Assembly (NCBI GenBank): GCA_032718475.1
Contig: JAUCBJ010005325.1
Location: 1 to 20,314, forward strand
Source: Nemertoderma westbladi
Taxonomy: Eukaryota; Xenacoelomorpha; Nemertodermatida; Nemertodermatidae
Reading direction: 5' to 3'
DNA length: 20,314 nucleotides
A program made the position numbers and the translations under genes. The notes under the pieces were generated by a model. That model searched no databases. It saw only the letters and a list, made by a program, of their open reading frames with translations, and had not been told where the DNA came from. Numbering within the stretch: the stretch's first letter is position 1; every line of letters starts with the position of its first letter. Below are positions 1 to 8,962 of this stretch, in pieces.

Positions 1-474
1 AGATAGACTTATAATAGAATTAAAAAATGGAATATATAAACTGGTATATTATTAAATTGAAATTATTATTGATCTCGGTCCATGACCTAAAATCACAATG
101 ACAAACTACTAGCAAACTTCAACGAACTGATAATACAATTCATCCGTTATCACTTCATCCTTCAGATATTTTTTTCAACATTTTTAAATATTTTTAACAT
201 TTAAACATTATTATTTTCAAACGTGACAGTTTACAGTTCAAACAAATTTTATATTTCGGATCCTGAGGAATCTGCACCATCAGTTCCCTGTGGTAAATCA
301 ATGGAGGATGCGACACTGCCCGTAAGGACTCCGATTGGATTATGCGCCTTAACCGCCCCCACCGTAGATTCTGCCATATCTTACGTTTTCTTTTGTGTGT
401 CAATGGAATGCTTCATGTACTTAGCGACAGAATTAACATGAGTCATATTATCGGTAGACCTCTGATTTAGTGTA
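1..474. other. AT-rich left edge, no assignable gene
   Basis: Bases 1-220 are AT-rich with no coding pattern. Bases about 222-450 are less AT-rich; minus-strand frames there read for several tens of residues between stops and could be a remnant of coding sequence. I recognise no motif. It follows the LINE linker downstream on the minus strand, but I see no reverse transcriptase motif, so I do not extend the LINE into it. Confidence 0.5.
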
Positions 475-1276
475 CTAATTGTATGGCGAATCGAATAACT
501 GCCTGTTCAGGGACCTAGATGCAGCCTTAACTGCATTCTTGGCCACTGTAGTCTGTTTGAGTCGGGACTCTTTCTGCGCCTTGTAGAGGTCATTTCGGCA
601 CTTCTGAATTTTGTTGTCAGTCCAGGGGGCCCGTTTCCTGTTTCGAGGGTATACAGGAACTGTTTCTGCAGCTGCTAACTTAACTGCCTCTGTGAAGGCA
701 GTATAGCCCTCACAGTGATCTGCCGCCTCAGAGGCAAGAACCTCACACCTGTTGCTCAGCTGTAGTGTGAAGCTGGATCTCACACTTGGCTGTTGCAACA
801 GAGGACCAGTCATGCCGCGGCAAGGCAGATTTCGTTGTTCTGCTAGCACGCAGACTAAGTCTTACCTTGGCCACAATAAGGCGGTGATCACTGGAGAAGG
901 GTCGTAGTGTAAATGCATTACAGTCTTGTATAGAGCTCCTGTATTTCCTACGAAACAGGATATGGTCTATCTGGGACTTGTGACCACTGGGTCCACTATG
1001 AGTCCATAGCTTCCCAGTTCGCTTCTTGAACTGGGTTCCAGCCGAAAACAATCCATTTCCAGAGATAAAATCCTGAAGATGGACGGAATTTCGGTTAACA
1101 CTATTGCTATAGACCCAGGGCGATGTAGGTGATTGATGCAGACTTGCATTAAAGTCTCCCAGGAATGTTAAGAATGCATGCTGATCCACTCCATCAGTAG
1201 CTGCCCTGGTGAAAATTAATAGTAGTCTTACTAAGTACTTGAGGTCTGCTTGATATCTGCTTGCGATATTTGTCAA
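475..1276 (-). pseudogene. LINE endonuclease, C-terminal half, plus linker (frameshifted)
   Basis: This is the C-terminal half of an apurinic/apyrimidinic-type endonuclease domain from a non-LTR retrotransposon; in the family this domain nicks the target DNA for reverse transcription. In the frame from 1276 to 743 the translation shows FLGDFNASL (metal-binding GDFNA motif), SQIDHILFRR (QIDHI motif) and SSDHRLIVAKVRLSLRA (catalytic SDH), in canonical order. Near 785-795 the frame shifts; the next frame (down to 475) continues with FTLQLSNRCEVL and PWTDNKIQKCRNDLYKAQK, which resembles the linker between endonuclease and reverse transcriptase. No reverse transcriptase motif follows. About 20 residues between TNIASRYQAD and GVDQHAF look extra for this family. 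The upstream half of the same domain is at 9574-10335 on the same strand, so the two are read here as one split element. Confidence 0.85.
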
Positions 1277-1318
1277 ACCGGGAGAATATGTTAATTTTTA
1301 AATATTTAGTAAATGCTT

Positions 1319-1597
1319 GACAAATAACTAACAATTGTGGCAAGTTATACTAAGTTCATAACAAAATTGCCACCTTTATTTTAACTGCCACTTTTCACAA
1401 AATTTTGTTAAGTATTTGACAAATAACTAACAAATGTGGCAAGTTATATTAAGTTCTTAATAAAATTGCAACCTTTATTTTGACTGCCACTTTTCACAAA
1501 ATTTTGTTAAGTATTTGACAAATAACTAACAAGTCAGAGAAAGTTCTTAAAATTTTACATTCAACTGTCATTTTTGATAAAATTTTGTTAAGTATTT
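1319..1597. repeat. 99-bp tandem repeat, about 2.8 copies
   Basis: Copies start at 1319, 1418 and 1517, each with GACAAATAACTAACAA; the first two are 99 bp apart in exact register, and the third is shortened to about 81 bp by an internal deletion. Each junction holds an imperfect hairpin: TTGTTAAGTATTTG against CAAATAACTAACAA (12 of 14 pairs). It lies just inside the left edge of the block inserted in the LINE. Such positions are typical for subterminal repeats of DNA transposons, but that role is inferred. Confidence 0.85.
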
Positions 1598-2044
1598 GGC
1601 AATTCTAGTTTGTATCTTTGAATGCTGCAGTAGCATGCAGTGTGCAGAGTACCGCCGGTACTGCTACTGCTGTACTGTCAGTGTCATTCTCCAATTTGCC
1701 AATAGCCATACTACAGTACTACCAGTACTGTAGTAACATGGTAATTCGTAAGGACCCTACAGCCCTAGGCGTACTGAAGTAGGGTATGCCTACCGGTAGG
1801 TTTTTTATTAAATTTGTTGACTACCTTAGCCTAATTGCATAGCCTATTGACAGGATTGACTGGTAGACAGTATAATTCCGTAGACAGTAAGCCTGTTGTT
1901 TATCCTCCGCGGCTCGGCCCATACTGCCATAGCCTACAATCTGACAACAGGACAAGACAATGCAGTGCGCAGTGGTGGATCTAGGAATTCGGAAGGGCAG
2001 ATGAACTGATGAAGGAGGTTGGGCAACACTGTGTTCCGACTTCC
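1598..2044. other. No gene seen; short palindromic words
   Basis: No frame shows a recognisable domain. The stretch is dotted with short palindromes and near-palindromes built from TACCGGTA, GCCGGTAC, CAGTACTG and GTACTGTA. An 80-codon open frame on the minus strand (1821-2063) has no motif and runs into the neighbouring repeat. Confidence 0.6.
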
Positions 2045-2735
2045 GAGTCATTATGCTATGCATTAAGCCGACACTGTGTTGACATCAGCCTTGACAGTGT
2101 CAGCTCAGCATAATGTTAACAACGTAATGTTAGAGCATTAACTTTGAGCCGACAGTGTCGGCATTACATTGTGTCGACAGTGTCAGCATCAGCAATATGT
2201 TGTGCACTTGTGCTGAGGCCGACAGCATGGTGTTGGTGTATACACGAACCACTTTGAATTATTTGTTGTCAGGTTTCAGCATGATGGCACAGTGTCGGCA
2301 CAACTTGACTCCAAAATTGTCAGACTGTCGGCACAACGTAATGCCGACACTATTGGCACAACATACTGACATAACGCCGACACTGTCTGTCTGTCGGTAC
2401 AATGTAACACTGGCACTGTCCATGCAACGTAATGCTGACACCATTGGCACAACAATGCTCACACTGTCGACACAAAGTAACGCCAACACTAACACTGTCA
2501 GCACAAAGTAACGCCAACACTGTCGGTACAAAGTTATGCTGCTGCACTCGCACTGTAGGCACAACATAACCAGATAATGCCGTCGGCACAACGTAACGGC
2601 GACACCATTGGCACAATGTAACGCCGAGACTATCAGTACAAAGTGACGCTGACACTGTCGGCAGCCTCGGCCACCATATAAAGTCGACACTGTCTGACTG
2701 TGGACCCGTTGTCGGCACAACGTGTACTGTACACT
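2045..2735. repeat. Degenerate minisatellite of GCCGACACTGTCGGC units, both orientations
   Basis: The unit is about 24 bp, roughly GGCACAACGTAA followed by TGCCGACACTGTC, with many substitutions and length changes. The core GCCGACACTGTCGGC is itself palindromic. From about 2150 to 2230 the unit reads in the reverse orientation (GACAGTGTCGGCATTACATT); from about 2290 to 2730 it reads forward, so the array changes direction near 2240-2280. Long open frames over it on both strands are rich in repeated VSALHC- and TLCRQ-like peptides and are by-products of the repeat, not genes. Confidence 0.8.
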
Positions 2736-2902
2736 GTACAACAACCCTTCCAGCAGTCTTGGGATGAATTATTTACTGTATACCGGTACTGTATACTGTA
2801 TTAAAAAATTACTGTATTAGGACTACTCCGTTGAAAATATACCGGTAACTAACTCGAACTATCTAATACTGTAATATCAATATAGCTATCTGCTGTTTAG
2901 CC

Positions 2903-3380
2903 ATGACTGAAGATACAAGTAGTAGTGATCTCTACCAGCACCAGGTTCCATGGAACCCAGATACATGCTATACAGGTACCGGTATATATATTGGTGACAA
3001 CATTGGGTTGGGCCCCGGAACTGGCAGACCAAATGAAACTTCATTCGTTTCAGCTTCAGGAGCAGCCTGCAGTACCAGCACCACGCAAACAGGCAGTGCC
3101 AATCGGCCTCCTCCGCATAATCCATGGCAATTTTCAAACAGAGCGTTTTCAAACAAATCACAAACATTTTCAAACAAGGGCGAGTACAGTGTATATACTT
3201 CTGTTTTATCCCGATGAGCAGCAATATGCTGTGATAGCAAATAATTCAACATTACTTCCCTCCGATTTAAATAAATCCACACTAACTTCTAATCAAATGA
3301 TATATAGTAAAAGCCATAGCCCTGGTGAGAAGACCCGTGTTCCTGTATTATATCTGGATAGCTCAGAAAGTCGAGAATAT
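2903..3380 (+). pseudogene. BEN-like accessory protein fragment of EnSpm-like copy 1
   Basis: An ATG at 2903 (context TAGCCATGA) opens a low-complexity frame to 3217, rich in S, T, N and P. A second frame, 2925-3503, carries the recognisable part, so a frameshift around 3160-3190 is likely. The second frame reads VYILLFYPDEQQYAVI, then ANNSTLLP, then RVPVLYLDSSES. This is the layout of the segment that precedes BEN domains in many animal proteins, where a pattern like fPDe.yaVv is followed by a short PA.yL motif. The minus-strand copy 2 has the same order: AYILLYF, SNSTLIP and GSIPAIYLGHS. The BEN domain itself is missing here; the frame passes straight into transposase sequence. BEN-domain proteins are usually DNA-binding or chromatin factors; a role in this transposon is inferred. 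Confidence 0.55.
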
Positions 3381-4898
3381 TTATTGGTTTCTTTATATCA
3401 TGGAATTAATAAACCCGACATCCTGTTTCTAATGGCAACGGCTATTGATTCAATTAAAGCATTTGAACTTAACCATAATGGTGAACTCATAGTGATCAAC
3501 TAGTCCTTTTTGTAGCAGATCTTCCCGCAAGAGCGGATGCATTGAATATTATGCATTATAATGCATATTATGGGTGCCCTGCCCATGGTGGTTAGTTTGT
3601 GGTGTTTACGATAAGAATTTGAAAAAAATGATCTTTCCATTTAGTTCTTCACCTCTGCAGAACTAAGAGACCACGAGTCACATATTCAATTTGCCATTAG
3701 GGCTATTACAAATCAACATCCCCAATGTGGTGTCAAAGGTGTTTCACCTCTAAATGAGGTGATAAATACTCCGTTAGCGGCTCTTTTTGACCCAATGCAT
3801 ATGCTGTATTTGGGGATTGGAAAGACTCTATTATTATATCTAACAAAGAAACATCATATCAACTTAACCGCAATGTCATCTATCCTAGAAGTTATTAAAG
3901 TCCCAGTTCATTTTACTCGTTCTCCTCGATCCTTAGATCGTCTCCGCCATTGGAAAGCTACAGAACTCAAAAATTTCTTTCTTTACTTTGCAGTAAGTTT
4001 ATTTTACTCTTCTGATGTAGATAGTCAAATCATTGTTGCGATTGCATGTTTTTCGACAGTTTTATATTTACTATTGAATGACAGTGTTGATAATACTGAA
4101 GTTGATGCCGCCGAAATCCTAATCACTTGTTTCAGGGAAGCCGTTCATAGATTATTTGGAGATGGAATCCAAACCTTATCGCTTCACGCTCTTGAACATT
4201 TACCTCTACAAGTAAGGTATTTCGGCTCGTTGTCCACGTCCTCGGCATCTATGTTTGAAAGTGCCTTCCACTTTCTTAAACGCTTAGTTCAAGGAAACAC
4301 AAATGAGGCTGTTCAAATAGCCAAGAACTTTTTGAGATATAAGAATATAAAGAAAGAACAATGGTATAAATTCCGCAGTGATTTTAGTTCTGGAGAGTTT
4401 GAAGTTTCTCTTATAGGTAAGCTTTTGCCTGCATCATATTTGCCATCGGATGTCGCAAATACATACAAAGTAAATTTATATAATTTGAAAGGAATTGCTT
4501 ATAGAATATGTGTGAAAGGTTTAATTTTTCATTCTTCAACATACACTTACAAGAGAAATTCTGCCTCATACTATGCATTTACGATTGTTGATGGTCAGAA
4601 ACAATTTGTTAAAATTGAGCACATTATTTTATCAACTGATGATAATTTTTATTGCCTTTGCTCTACCTATTCCTCTTCCTTATTGCTAAACTTTATTCCA
4701 AATGACTGTATGCCACGAGAATTTAAATCTCGTGAATGTCTTAGAAAGTACTGCCCTAGAAAGTTTTATTGGCTTCCGAACTCAGTAATTACTTTATTGC
4801 AGTACATTACCGTAAAAGGATATTTGCAGTACCATGTATTAACGATACCGAGCACGACTAGAATAATCAGAGTTCCCATATGTTATTGTATGTTATTT
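3381..4898 (+). pseudogene. EnSpm/CACTA-like (Tnp2-type) transposase, copy 1, C-terminal two thirds
   Basis: This encodes part of a DDE transposase of the EnSpm/CACTA superfamily, which cuts and pastes its own element. The translation starts mid-domain with LLVSLYHGINKPD, then ADLPARADALN (second acidic catalytic region) and MHYNAYYGCP. A frameshift lies near 3504-3518, and a duplicated GCCCT near 3572-3581 shifts the frame again. From about 3735 a single open frame runs on: LFDPMHMLYLGIGK, RLRHWKATELKNFFLYF, SLHALEHLPLQVRYFG, SASMFESAFHFLKRLVQG. These match the C-terminal blocks of animal Tnp2-like proteins. The N-terminal part, including the first catalytic Asp, is deleted. The frame is interrupted at 4898 by the hAT insertion and resumes at 8957. 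A 460-codon frame from 3759 to 5141 runs into hAT sequence after 4898, and its last residues do not belong to this gene. Confidence 0.85.
4891..4898. repeat. Left copy of 8-bp target-site duplication (hAT element)
   Basis: TGTTATTT lies directly before the terminal CAGGCCTCCCAG. The same eight bases recur at 8955-8962 at the far end of the element. Eight base pairs is the hAT-superfamily duplication length. Confidence 0.75.
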
Positions 4899-4910
4899 CA
4901 GGCCTCCCAG

Positions 4911-5036
4911 AGTTTCCTTTTTTCCTTTTTTCTCCTTTTTTTTAGAACGTTTCCTTTTTTACCTTTTTTTAGAATGTTTCCTTTTTTCCTTTTTTTTTGT
5001 CCATTTTCACACCTTTTTTTCCTTTTTTTAGTTCAG
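4911..5036 (+). repeat. Polypyrimidine tract, left subterminal
   Basis: Runs of CCTTTTTT are separated by short spacers such as AGAACGTTT and AGAATGTTT, giving a loose tandem repeat of about 30-40 bp. It lies immediately inside the left end of the hAT element. A similar tract lies inside the right end, also pyrimidine-rich on the plus strand, so the two tracts are direct and not inverted. Confidence 0.8.
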
Positions 5037-5219
5037 AAAATAGCCGGCAGTAAGTGTAACAATAACATGTTCTATTCACTACAGGGCAGCGGGGAGATAG
5101 CTGGACAGGTCTTGCAGACTAATCAAATACCGGTACCCTAGGCCTACTGTACCACTGTCTGACTGTAGTTCCATATGATGGTTTCAGTACTTACTATATA
5201 CTATCAGTATTGTACTGTA

Positions 5220-5318
5220 GTACCGTTACCTTTACAATTACCATACTGCATACTCCTAGTGGTAATAAACTAATATAACAATGTACCGGTACCGTTACCT
5301 TTACAATTACCATACTGC
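5220..5318. repeat. 30-bp perfect direct repeat, 69 bp apart
   Basis: A 30-base word beginning GTACCGTTACCTTTAC and ending CATACTGC occurs at 5220-5249 and again, identical, at 5289-5318. It lies between the left end of the hAT element and its gene, where repeated transposase-binding motifs are common. A binding role is inferred only. Confidence 0.85.
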
Positions 5319-5585
5319 CATAGTCATAAATATTAAATTAATTGGCAAATGGCAGATACAGCTCTATCCTCTATTACATACGTGAACAAGTGATTTTCCT
5401 GTTATCTGCAATCATACTTAACTATACCGATGTAACTAATTAGCACTGCACATGTTACGTATCCCTGTCTGTCTATAGTAGATAGTGCCTATCTGGAAGT
5501 TTATAGTTGTTGCCTTCGCTTGGTGCTTAGTATCACTATTATATATTTTTGCCTGTTGATTTATTTTAATTTGTTCCGAATTCGC

Positions 5586-8114
5586 ATGATGTCAAGGTGG
5601 CGAACTGAATGGAACTCCTTGAGTTTACCCACTGAACCCCACCTGAAAGTCGAACAAGTCTTCCGTTCTGTGAAAGAAGATAATCATTTAACATTTTGTA
5701 TACCATGTCGTAAGACTATATCAATAAAGTCAGGTGGAATCTCTGCAATACACCAGCACCATCGAGCTCCAGCACATGTTAAGAACATCAAGTCAATGGC
5801 TGGCGTTCCCCGGCTTATCATTAGCAAACAACCTATTTTATCTTCTAGCGCTCCTCTGTCTGCTTCATCGAGTGAGAATAATCTAGACTGTTTAGAAATA
5901 CAACCTGCTATAACCGTATCCAAGCAAACACTTATCCCCCATTCACTGCCCCCTCTTGATATGGTGACTCGTGCTGAGTGCGTTTTGGCGCTGAAGTGTG
6001 TGGAATCTGCATACTCATTTCAATCTATGGATAACATCGAGGAGGTGCTATCGGTCATTGATCCATCGTCAAACATTGTAAAAGGTATAAAACTTAAACA
6101 AAGTAAAACTAGCTACCTAATTGGACATGGACTGGGACCCTACTTTTGTAGGCGCAAGCTGCAGATGCTGCAGGAAGCTATCTCTCAGGGTTTTTATTTC
6201 GGAATTCACTTCGATGAAACTACTACTAAACAAGTTCAGAAACAGTGCGATATATATTTACAGTTTTACTCTCCAGAAAAGGGAAAGGTTATTAATACAT
6301 TCATTCAGTCCATTTTTTTTGGACATGCGACTGCTGACATAATGGTTGCAGACTTCAAGAGACATCTATTTGACAAATTCCCGATCATTGACCTCTCCCA
6401 TTGGATGGACTGTTCTATGGATGGTCCAAATGTGAATCTAAGTTTCATGGCAAAAATCAATGTACTAATGACTGATCTCGGCTATGATGAAGTGTCCCAG
6501 AGTACTTGTCTGCTTCACCCCACCCATACAAGCTTTCGTAAGTTCCTTCTATCAATCAAAACCGTTTTTGATTTTGACGAATTTGCTACTGATTGCCATG
6601 CAATTTTTAAACTGTCATCTGCTCGACGCAGGGATTTTGAACTAGCTCAGATTATGGAGGAAATCGAACAACATGTCATTCTTCGCCATGTAGACTCACG
6701 ATGGCTAACAACTGGTCCAGTAGCCGCCCGACTCCTGGAGCAGTTTCCAGCACTAATGAATTATTTCAAGTTCTGCAAAAACAGCAAAGATCAATCCCTG
6801 AAGAAGTTCTCTCAGTCTGCAAGATTCATTAGAATTGATACCACACTATCCAATCCATTGACGCAACCATGTCTAGCCGCCATTGTGTATCTCTGTGGAC
6901 TATTCAAAAACTTCCTTCTGACGTTTCAGAAAGCGACTCCACAGGTGCACTACATCTATAATGAGAGCAATGTTCTGTACCATCGGATTTTGTCTGTGTT
7001 CTGCCTGTCAGATAAACTTCAGTCCTCAGAGGGGTTACCACTTACAGGAAAGAAACTTCTCGATGTTGATTTCAATTTGTCATCTAACTGGAGTACTGGC
7101 CTGCAACTTGGATGCGCTCTCGAACATGCTGATCTAACTCAACCTCTGATCAAGCAGTTGCGAAATGGTCTTATAGCAATGGCGCAGTATATTCGTGACC
7201 ACTTACCTATATCAAACATTCTCTTCCGTTCACTCCAAGTTATCCATCCCTTAATTGGTAGTCAAAGAGTTACAGTGGCAAAGAAATTGCTCAAGTATCT
7301 TACTATGCGCTTTACAAGAGTTTGTGGGGGTTCAATGGCAGATGCAGACACAATTAACCATGAGTATAGTTTATTCTGTCTTCAAGACCTGATGGACTCT
7401 GAAATCAATCTCGCTAATGAAGACGTTAGTATGTTGTGGACGGAGTTCATGCGGAAAACAAACCCGATTGGTGGCGAAAAAAAATATCAGAACTTGGCAC
7501 GATTCATGTTGAATATGGCAACTTTTACCCATGGCAATGCTGGACCGGAGAGGGGATTTAATACAAACAGCCTCATTGTCAACAAACAACGTTTGAGTTT
7601 AAAGAAAAGTACCATTATAGGCACTCGCCACTGTAAAGACGCCATAACAATTGCGGGTGGTGCCCACAATATATCATATACCTCAGAAATGCTATCTGCT
7701 GCACGCAAAGCATATGCAACATATAATCTAAATCTGCAGGAAGACAGGGCTGCGCAGCAAATAAAAGATATTGAATCGACCAGGAAGCGCAAGATAGCCG
7801 AGGAGGCCGAAGACCAACTCAAACGTCGTGCAGGCATTCAGCTCAACATAAAACGACTGGAGACACGATTAACAGCTGTAGTTGGGCATATAGCAGCTGC
7901 CCAATGCATTTATGATTCTGCAGCTGTGAAGCTAACTGATGCTATCAGCCAGGGTGATCTGACTCAGGCAGGAATCGCTAATACTGAGATTAAACACTCA
8001 ATGGAAACCATTAGATCCCAGCAATCATTGTTAGATAAACTGAAACTTCAGCTTGCTGCTGAAATTAACAAGGTTATAACAGAGATTGACGAGCATAGGC
8101 CGATTATATTTTGA
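5586..8114 (+). CDS. hAT superfamily transposase with BED-type zinc finger, 842 residues
   Basis: The protein would bind the element ends and move the element by cut and paste in the nucleus. The N terminus has a BED/C2H2-like finger: C38 and C41 (FCIPC), then H58 or H59 and H64 (HQHHRAPAH). The RNase H-like core follows: D210 in FGIHFDETTT, D279 in MDGPNVNLSF, a conserved CLLHPTHTSFRKFL block, DSRWLTTGPVAARLLEQF, and E655 in THGNAGPERGFN, the hAT C-terminal dimerisation block. D210, D279 and E655 are the candidate catalytic triad. The last 120 residues are charged and alanine-rich, probably coiled coil (RKRKIAEEAEDQLKRRAG). The open frame begins at a TTG at 5520; I place the start at ATG 5586 or the adjacent ATG 5589, because the 22 extra upstream residues are hydrophobic and non-nuclear in character. 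There are no internal stops or frameshifts. The length is slightly above a typical hAT transposase. Confidence 0.88.
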   Translation: MMSRWRTEWNSLSLPTEPHLKVEQVFRSVKEDNHLTFCIPCRKTISIKSGGISAIHQHHRAPAHVKNIKSMAGVPRLIISKQPILSSSAPLSASSSENNLDCLEIQPAITVSKQTLIPHSLPPLDMVTRAECVLALKCVESAYSFQSMDNIEEVLSVIDPSSNIVKGIKLKQSKTSYLIGHGLGPYFCRRKLQMLQEAISQGFYFGIHFDETTTKQVQKQCDIYLQFYSPEKGKVINTFIQSIFFGHATADIMVADFKRHLFDKFPIIDLSHWMDCSMDGPNVNLSFMAKINVLMTDLGYDEVSQSTCLLHPTHTSFRKFLLSIKTVFDFDEFATDCHAIFKLSSARRRDFELAQIMEEIEQHVILRHVDSRWLTTGPVAARLLEQFPALMNYFKFCKNSKDQSLKKFSQSARFIRIDTTLSNPLTQPCLAAIVYLCGLFKNFLLTFQKATPQVHYIYNESNVLYHRILSVFCLSDKLQSSEGLPLTGKKLLDVDFNLSSNWSTGLQLGCALEHADLTQPLIKQLRNGLIAMAQYIRDHLPISNILFRSLQVIHPLIGSQRVTVAKKLLKYLTMRFTRVCGGSMADADTINHEYSLFCLQDLMDSEINLANEDVSMLWTEFMRKTNPIGGEKKYQNLARFMLNMATFTHGNAGPERGFNTNSLIVNKQRLSLKKSTIIGTRHCKDAITIAGGAHNISYTSEMLSAARKAYATYNLNLQEDRAAQQIKDIESTRKRKIAEEAEDQLKRRAGIQLNIKRLETRLTAVVGHIAAAQCIYDSAAVKLTDAISQGDLTQAGIANTEIKHSMETIRSQQSLLDKLKLQLAAEINKVITEIDEHRPIIF

Positions 8115-8125
8115 TTATATATTTT

Positions 8126-8164
8126 ATTTTTCTGAGACTCTTTTCTGAGACTGATTTCTGAGAC
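8126..8164 (+). repeat. Three TTTCTGAGAC units after the transposase stop
   Basis: TTTCTGAGAC occurs three times within about 38 bases directly after the stop codon, spaced roughly 13-14 bp apart. It would fall in the 3' untranslated region of the hAT gene. Confidence 0.75.
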
Positions 8165-8188
8165 AGACGCTGTGTATAAAATATGTTT

Positions 8189-8194
8189 ATTAAA
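8189..8194 (+). promoter_or_regulatory. Polyadenylation signal ATTAAA for the hAT gene
   Basis: ATTAAA lies 75 bases after the stop codon and is followed within about 25 bases by TCTCTCC and T-rich sequence. It is the common variant of AATAAA and is well placed for 3'-end formation of the transposase transcript. The assignment rests on sequence and position only. Confidence 0.45.
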
Positions 8195-8778
8195 GTTCTC
8201 TCCACAGCTACATTTTTAGCGTGTGATTTATTATAATTGACGCAAAACCCGCCTTGGAGAATCAACAATGATGATTTTCAATTTAGGGAAAGGAACAGGT
8301 TGCAGTGGCAGTCTATTCGAACCAAAACAATAAAAGAAAGTCTATAACACGGTTACAGTTTCATTTTTGCTCGTAATCAGCTGTTAATTGCGTCCATTTT
8401 CCCCTGGATATAGCCACGACCGGAAATCCGTACCAAAGGTTTTATATAACTTTTTTGTGCGTTTGATAAACCTCTATCAATGACCATCAATCGGCGGAGC
8501 TCGACCATCTCTGATAACTACTGTAGGCAAAAAAGGTGAAAATATCTGTGTAGTATAATTATATTAATAATATTAATGTATTACCTATAATTAATATTAA
8601 TTATATTGCCATTGCTGTTGTTCTCTTTCCTCTGTGTTTATATTTCTTAACTTTCATTAACAGTTTCTTAATGGGATTCTTCATAGTATATACACTCAGT
8701 AATGTTAATAAAATAAATCAAGAAACAGCACTAAAGACATAATGTTTACTACAGTATTATTTTTGTAAAGATAATATC
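8195..8778. other. hAT 3' non-coding region
   Basis: No open frame with a recognisable motif is seen. The stretch becomes AT-rich after about 8540, with TATTAATATTAAT-like words around 8565-8610. Confidence 0.6.
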
Positions 8779-8941
8779 TATTCAGTTTTTCCATTTTTTT
8801 TAATTGTATCCTATCCTTTTTTTCCTTTTTTTTGAACTGCATCCTATCTTTATTTCCTTTTTTTTTAACTGCATCCTATCCTTTTTTTCCTTTATTTTTG
8901 AAAATATGAAATCCTTTTTTCCTTTTTTTTCTTGATTTTTT
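8779..8941 (+). repeat. Polypyrimidine tandem repeat, right subterminal
   Basis: About four units of roughly 45 bp carry CTGCATCCTATCC (or a variant) followed by TTTTTTCCTTTTTTT. The tract lies just inside the right end of the hAT element and mirrors the tract at 4911-5036 in composition, though the spacers differ. Confidence 0.8.
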
Positions 8942-8954
8942 TGGCTGGGAGGGC

Positions 8955-8962
8955 TGTTATTT
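8955..8962. repeat. Right copy of 8-bp target-site duplication (hAT element)
   Basis: TGTTATTT is identical to 4891-4898. Its first two bases are also the last two of the right terminal repeat CTGGGAGGGCTG. Confidence 0.75.

Larger units (their letters stand above)
4899..8956 (+). mobile_element. Complete hAT element with open transposase gene, inserted in the EnSpm-like transposase
   Basis: The ends are CAGGCCTCCCAG at 4899-4910 and CTGGGAGGGCTG at 8945-8956, an inverted repeat matching at 11 of 12 positions and starting CAG, as hAT ends often do. TGTTATTT flanks both ends, except that the last two bases of the right end (TG) coincide with the first two of the duplication, as though TGTG had shrunk to TG. 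Inside is one gene, the 842-residue hAT transposase at 5586-8114, with an ATTAAA polyadenylation hexamer at 8189-8194. Removing the element rejoins the interrupted EnSpm-like frame without a shift. The total is about 4.06 kb, normal for an autonomous hAT element. Confidence 0.8.

Noticed and set aside
1821-2063. 80-codon minus-strand open frame
   Set aside because: No ATG context, motif or homologue in the window, and it overlaps the repeat edge.
2155-2744. Three overlapping open frames of 118-161 codons on both strands
   Set aside because: They lie wholly in the minisatellite; the peptides are translations of the repeat unit with no domain.
3486-3520. A 35-bp intron (GTGAAC to TTTTTGTAG) joining NHN to ADLPARA in copy 1
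   Set aside because: Copy 2 and the family have coding residues in this interval (IVIN...FLV-like), so a simple frameshift explains it better than an unusually tiny intron.
4899-5141. Last 81 codons of the long frame starting at 3759 as the transposase C terminus
   Set aside because: They begin exactly at the hAT end and translate the polypyrimidine tract, so they are hAT non-coding sequence.
5520-5585. Hydrophobic N-terminal 22 residues of the hAT transposase as a signal or membrane segment
   Set aside because: The open frame there starts with TTG, not ATG; the first ATG codons are at 5586 and 5589, and a nuclear enzyme should not have a signal peptide.
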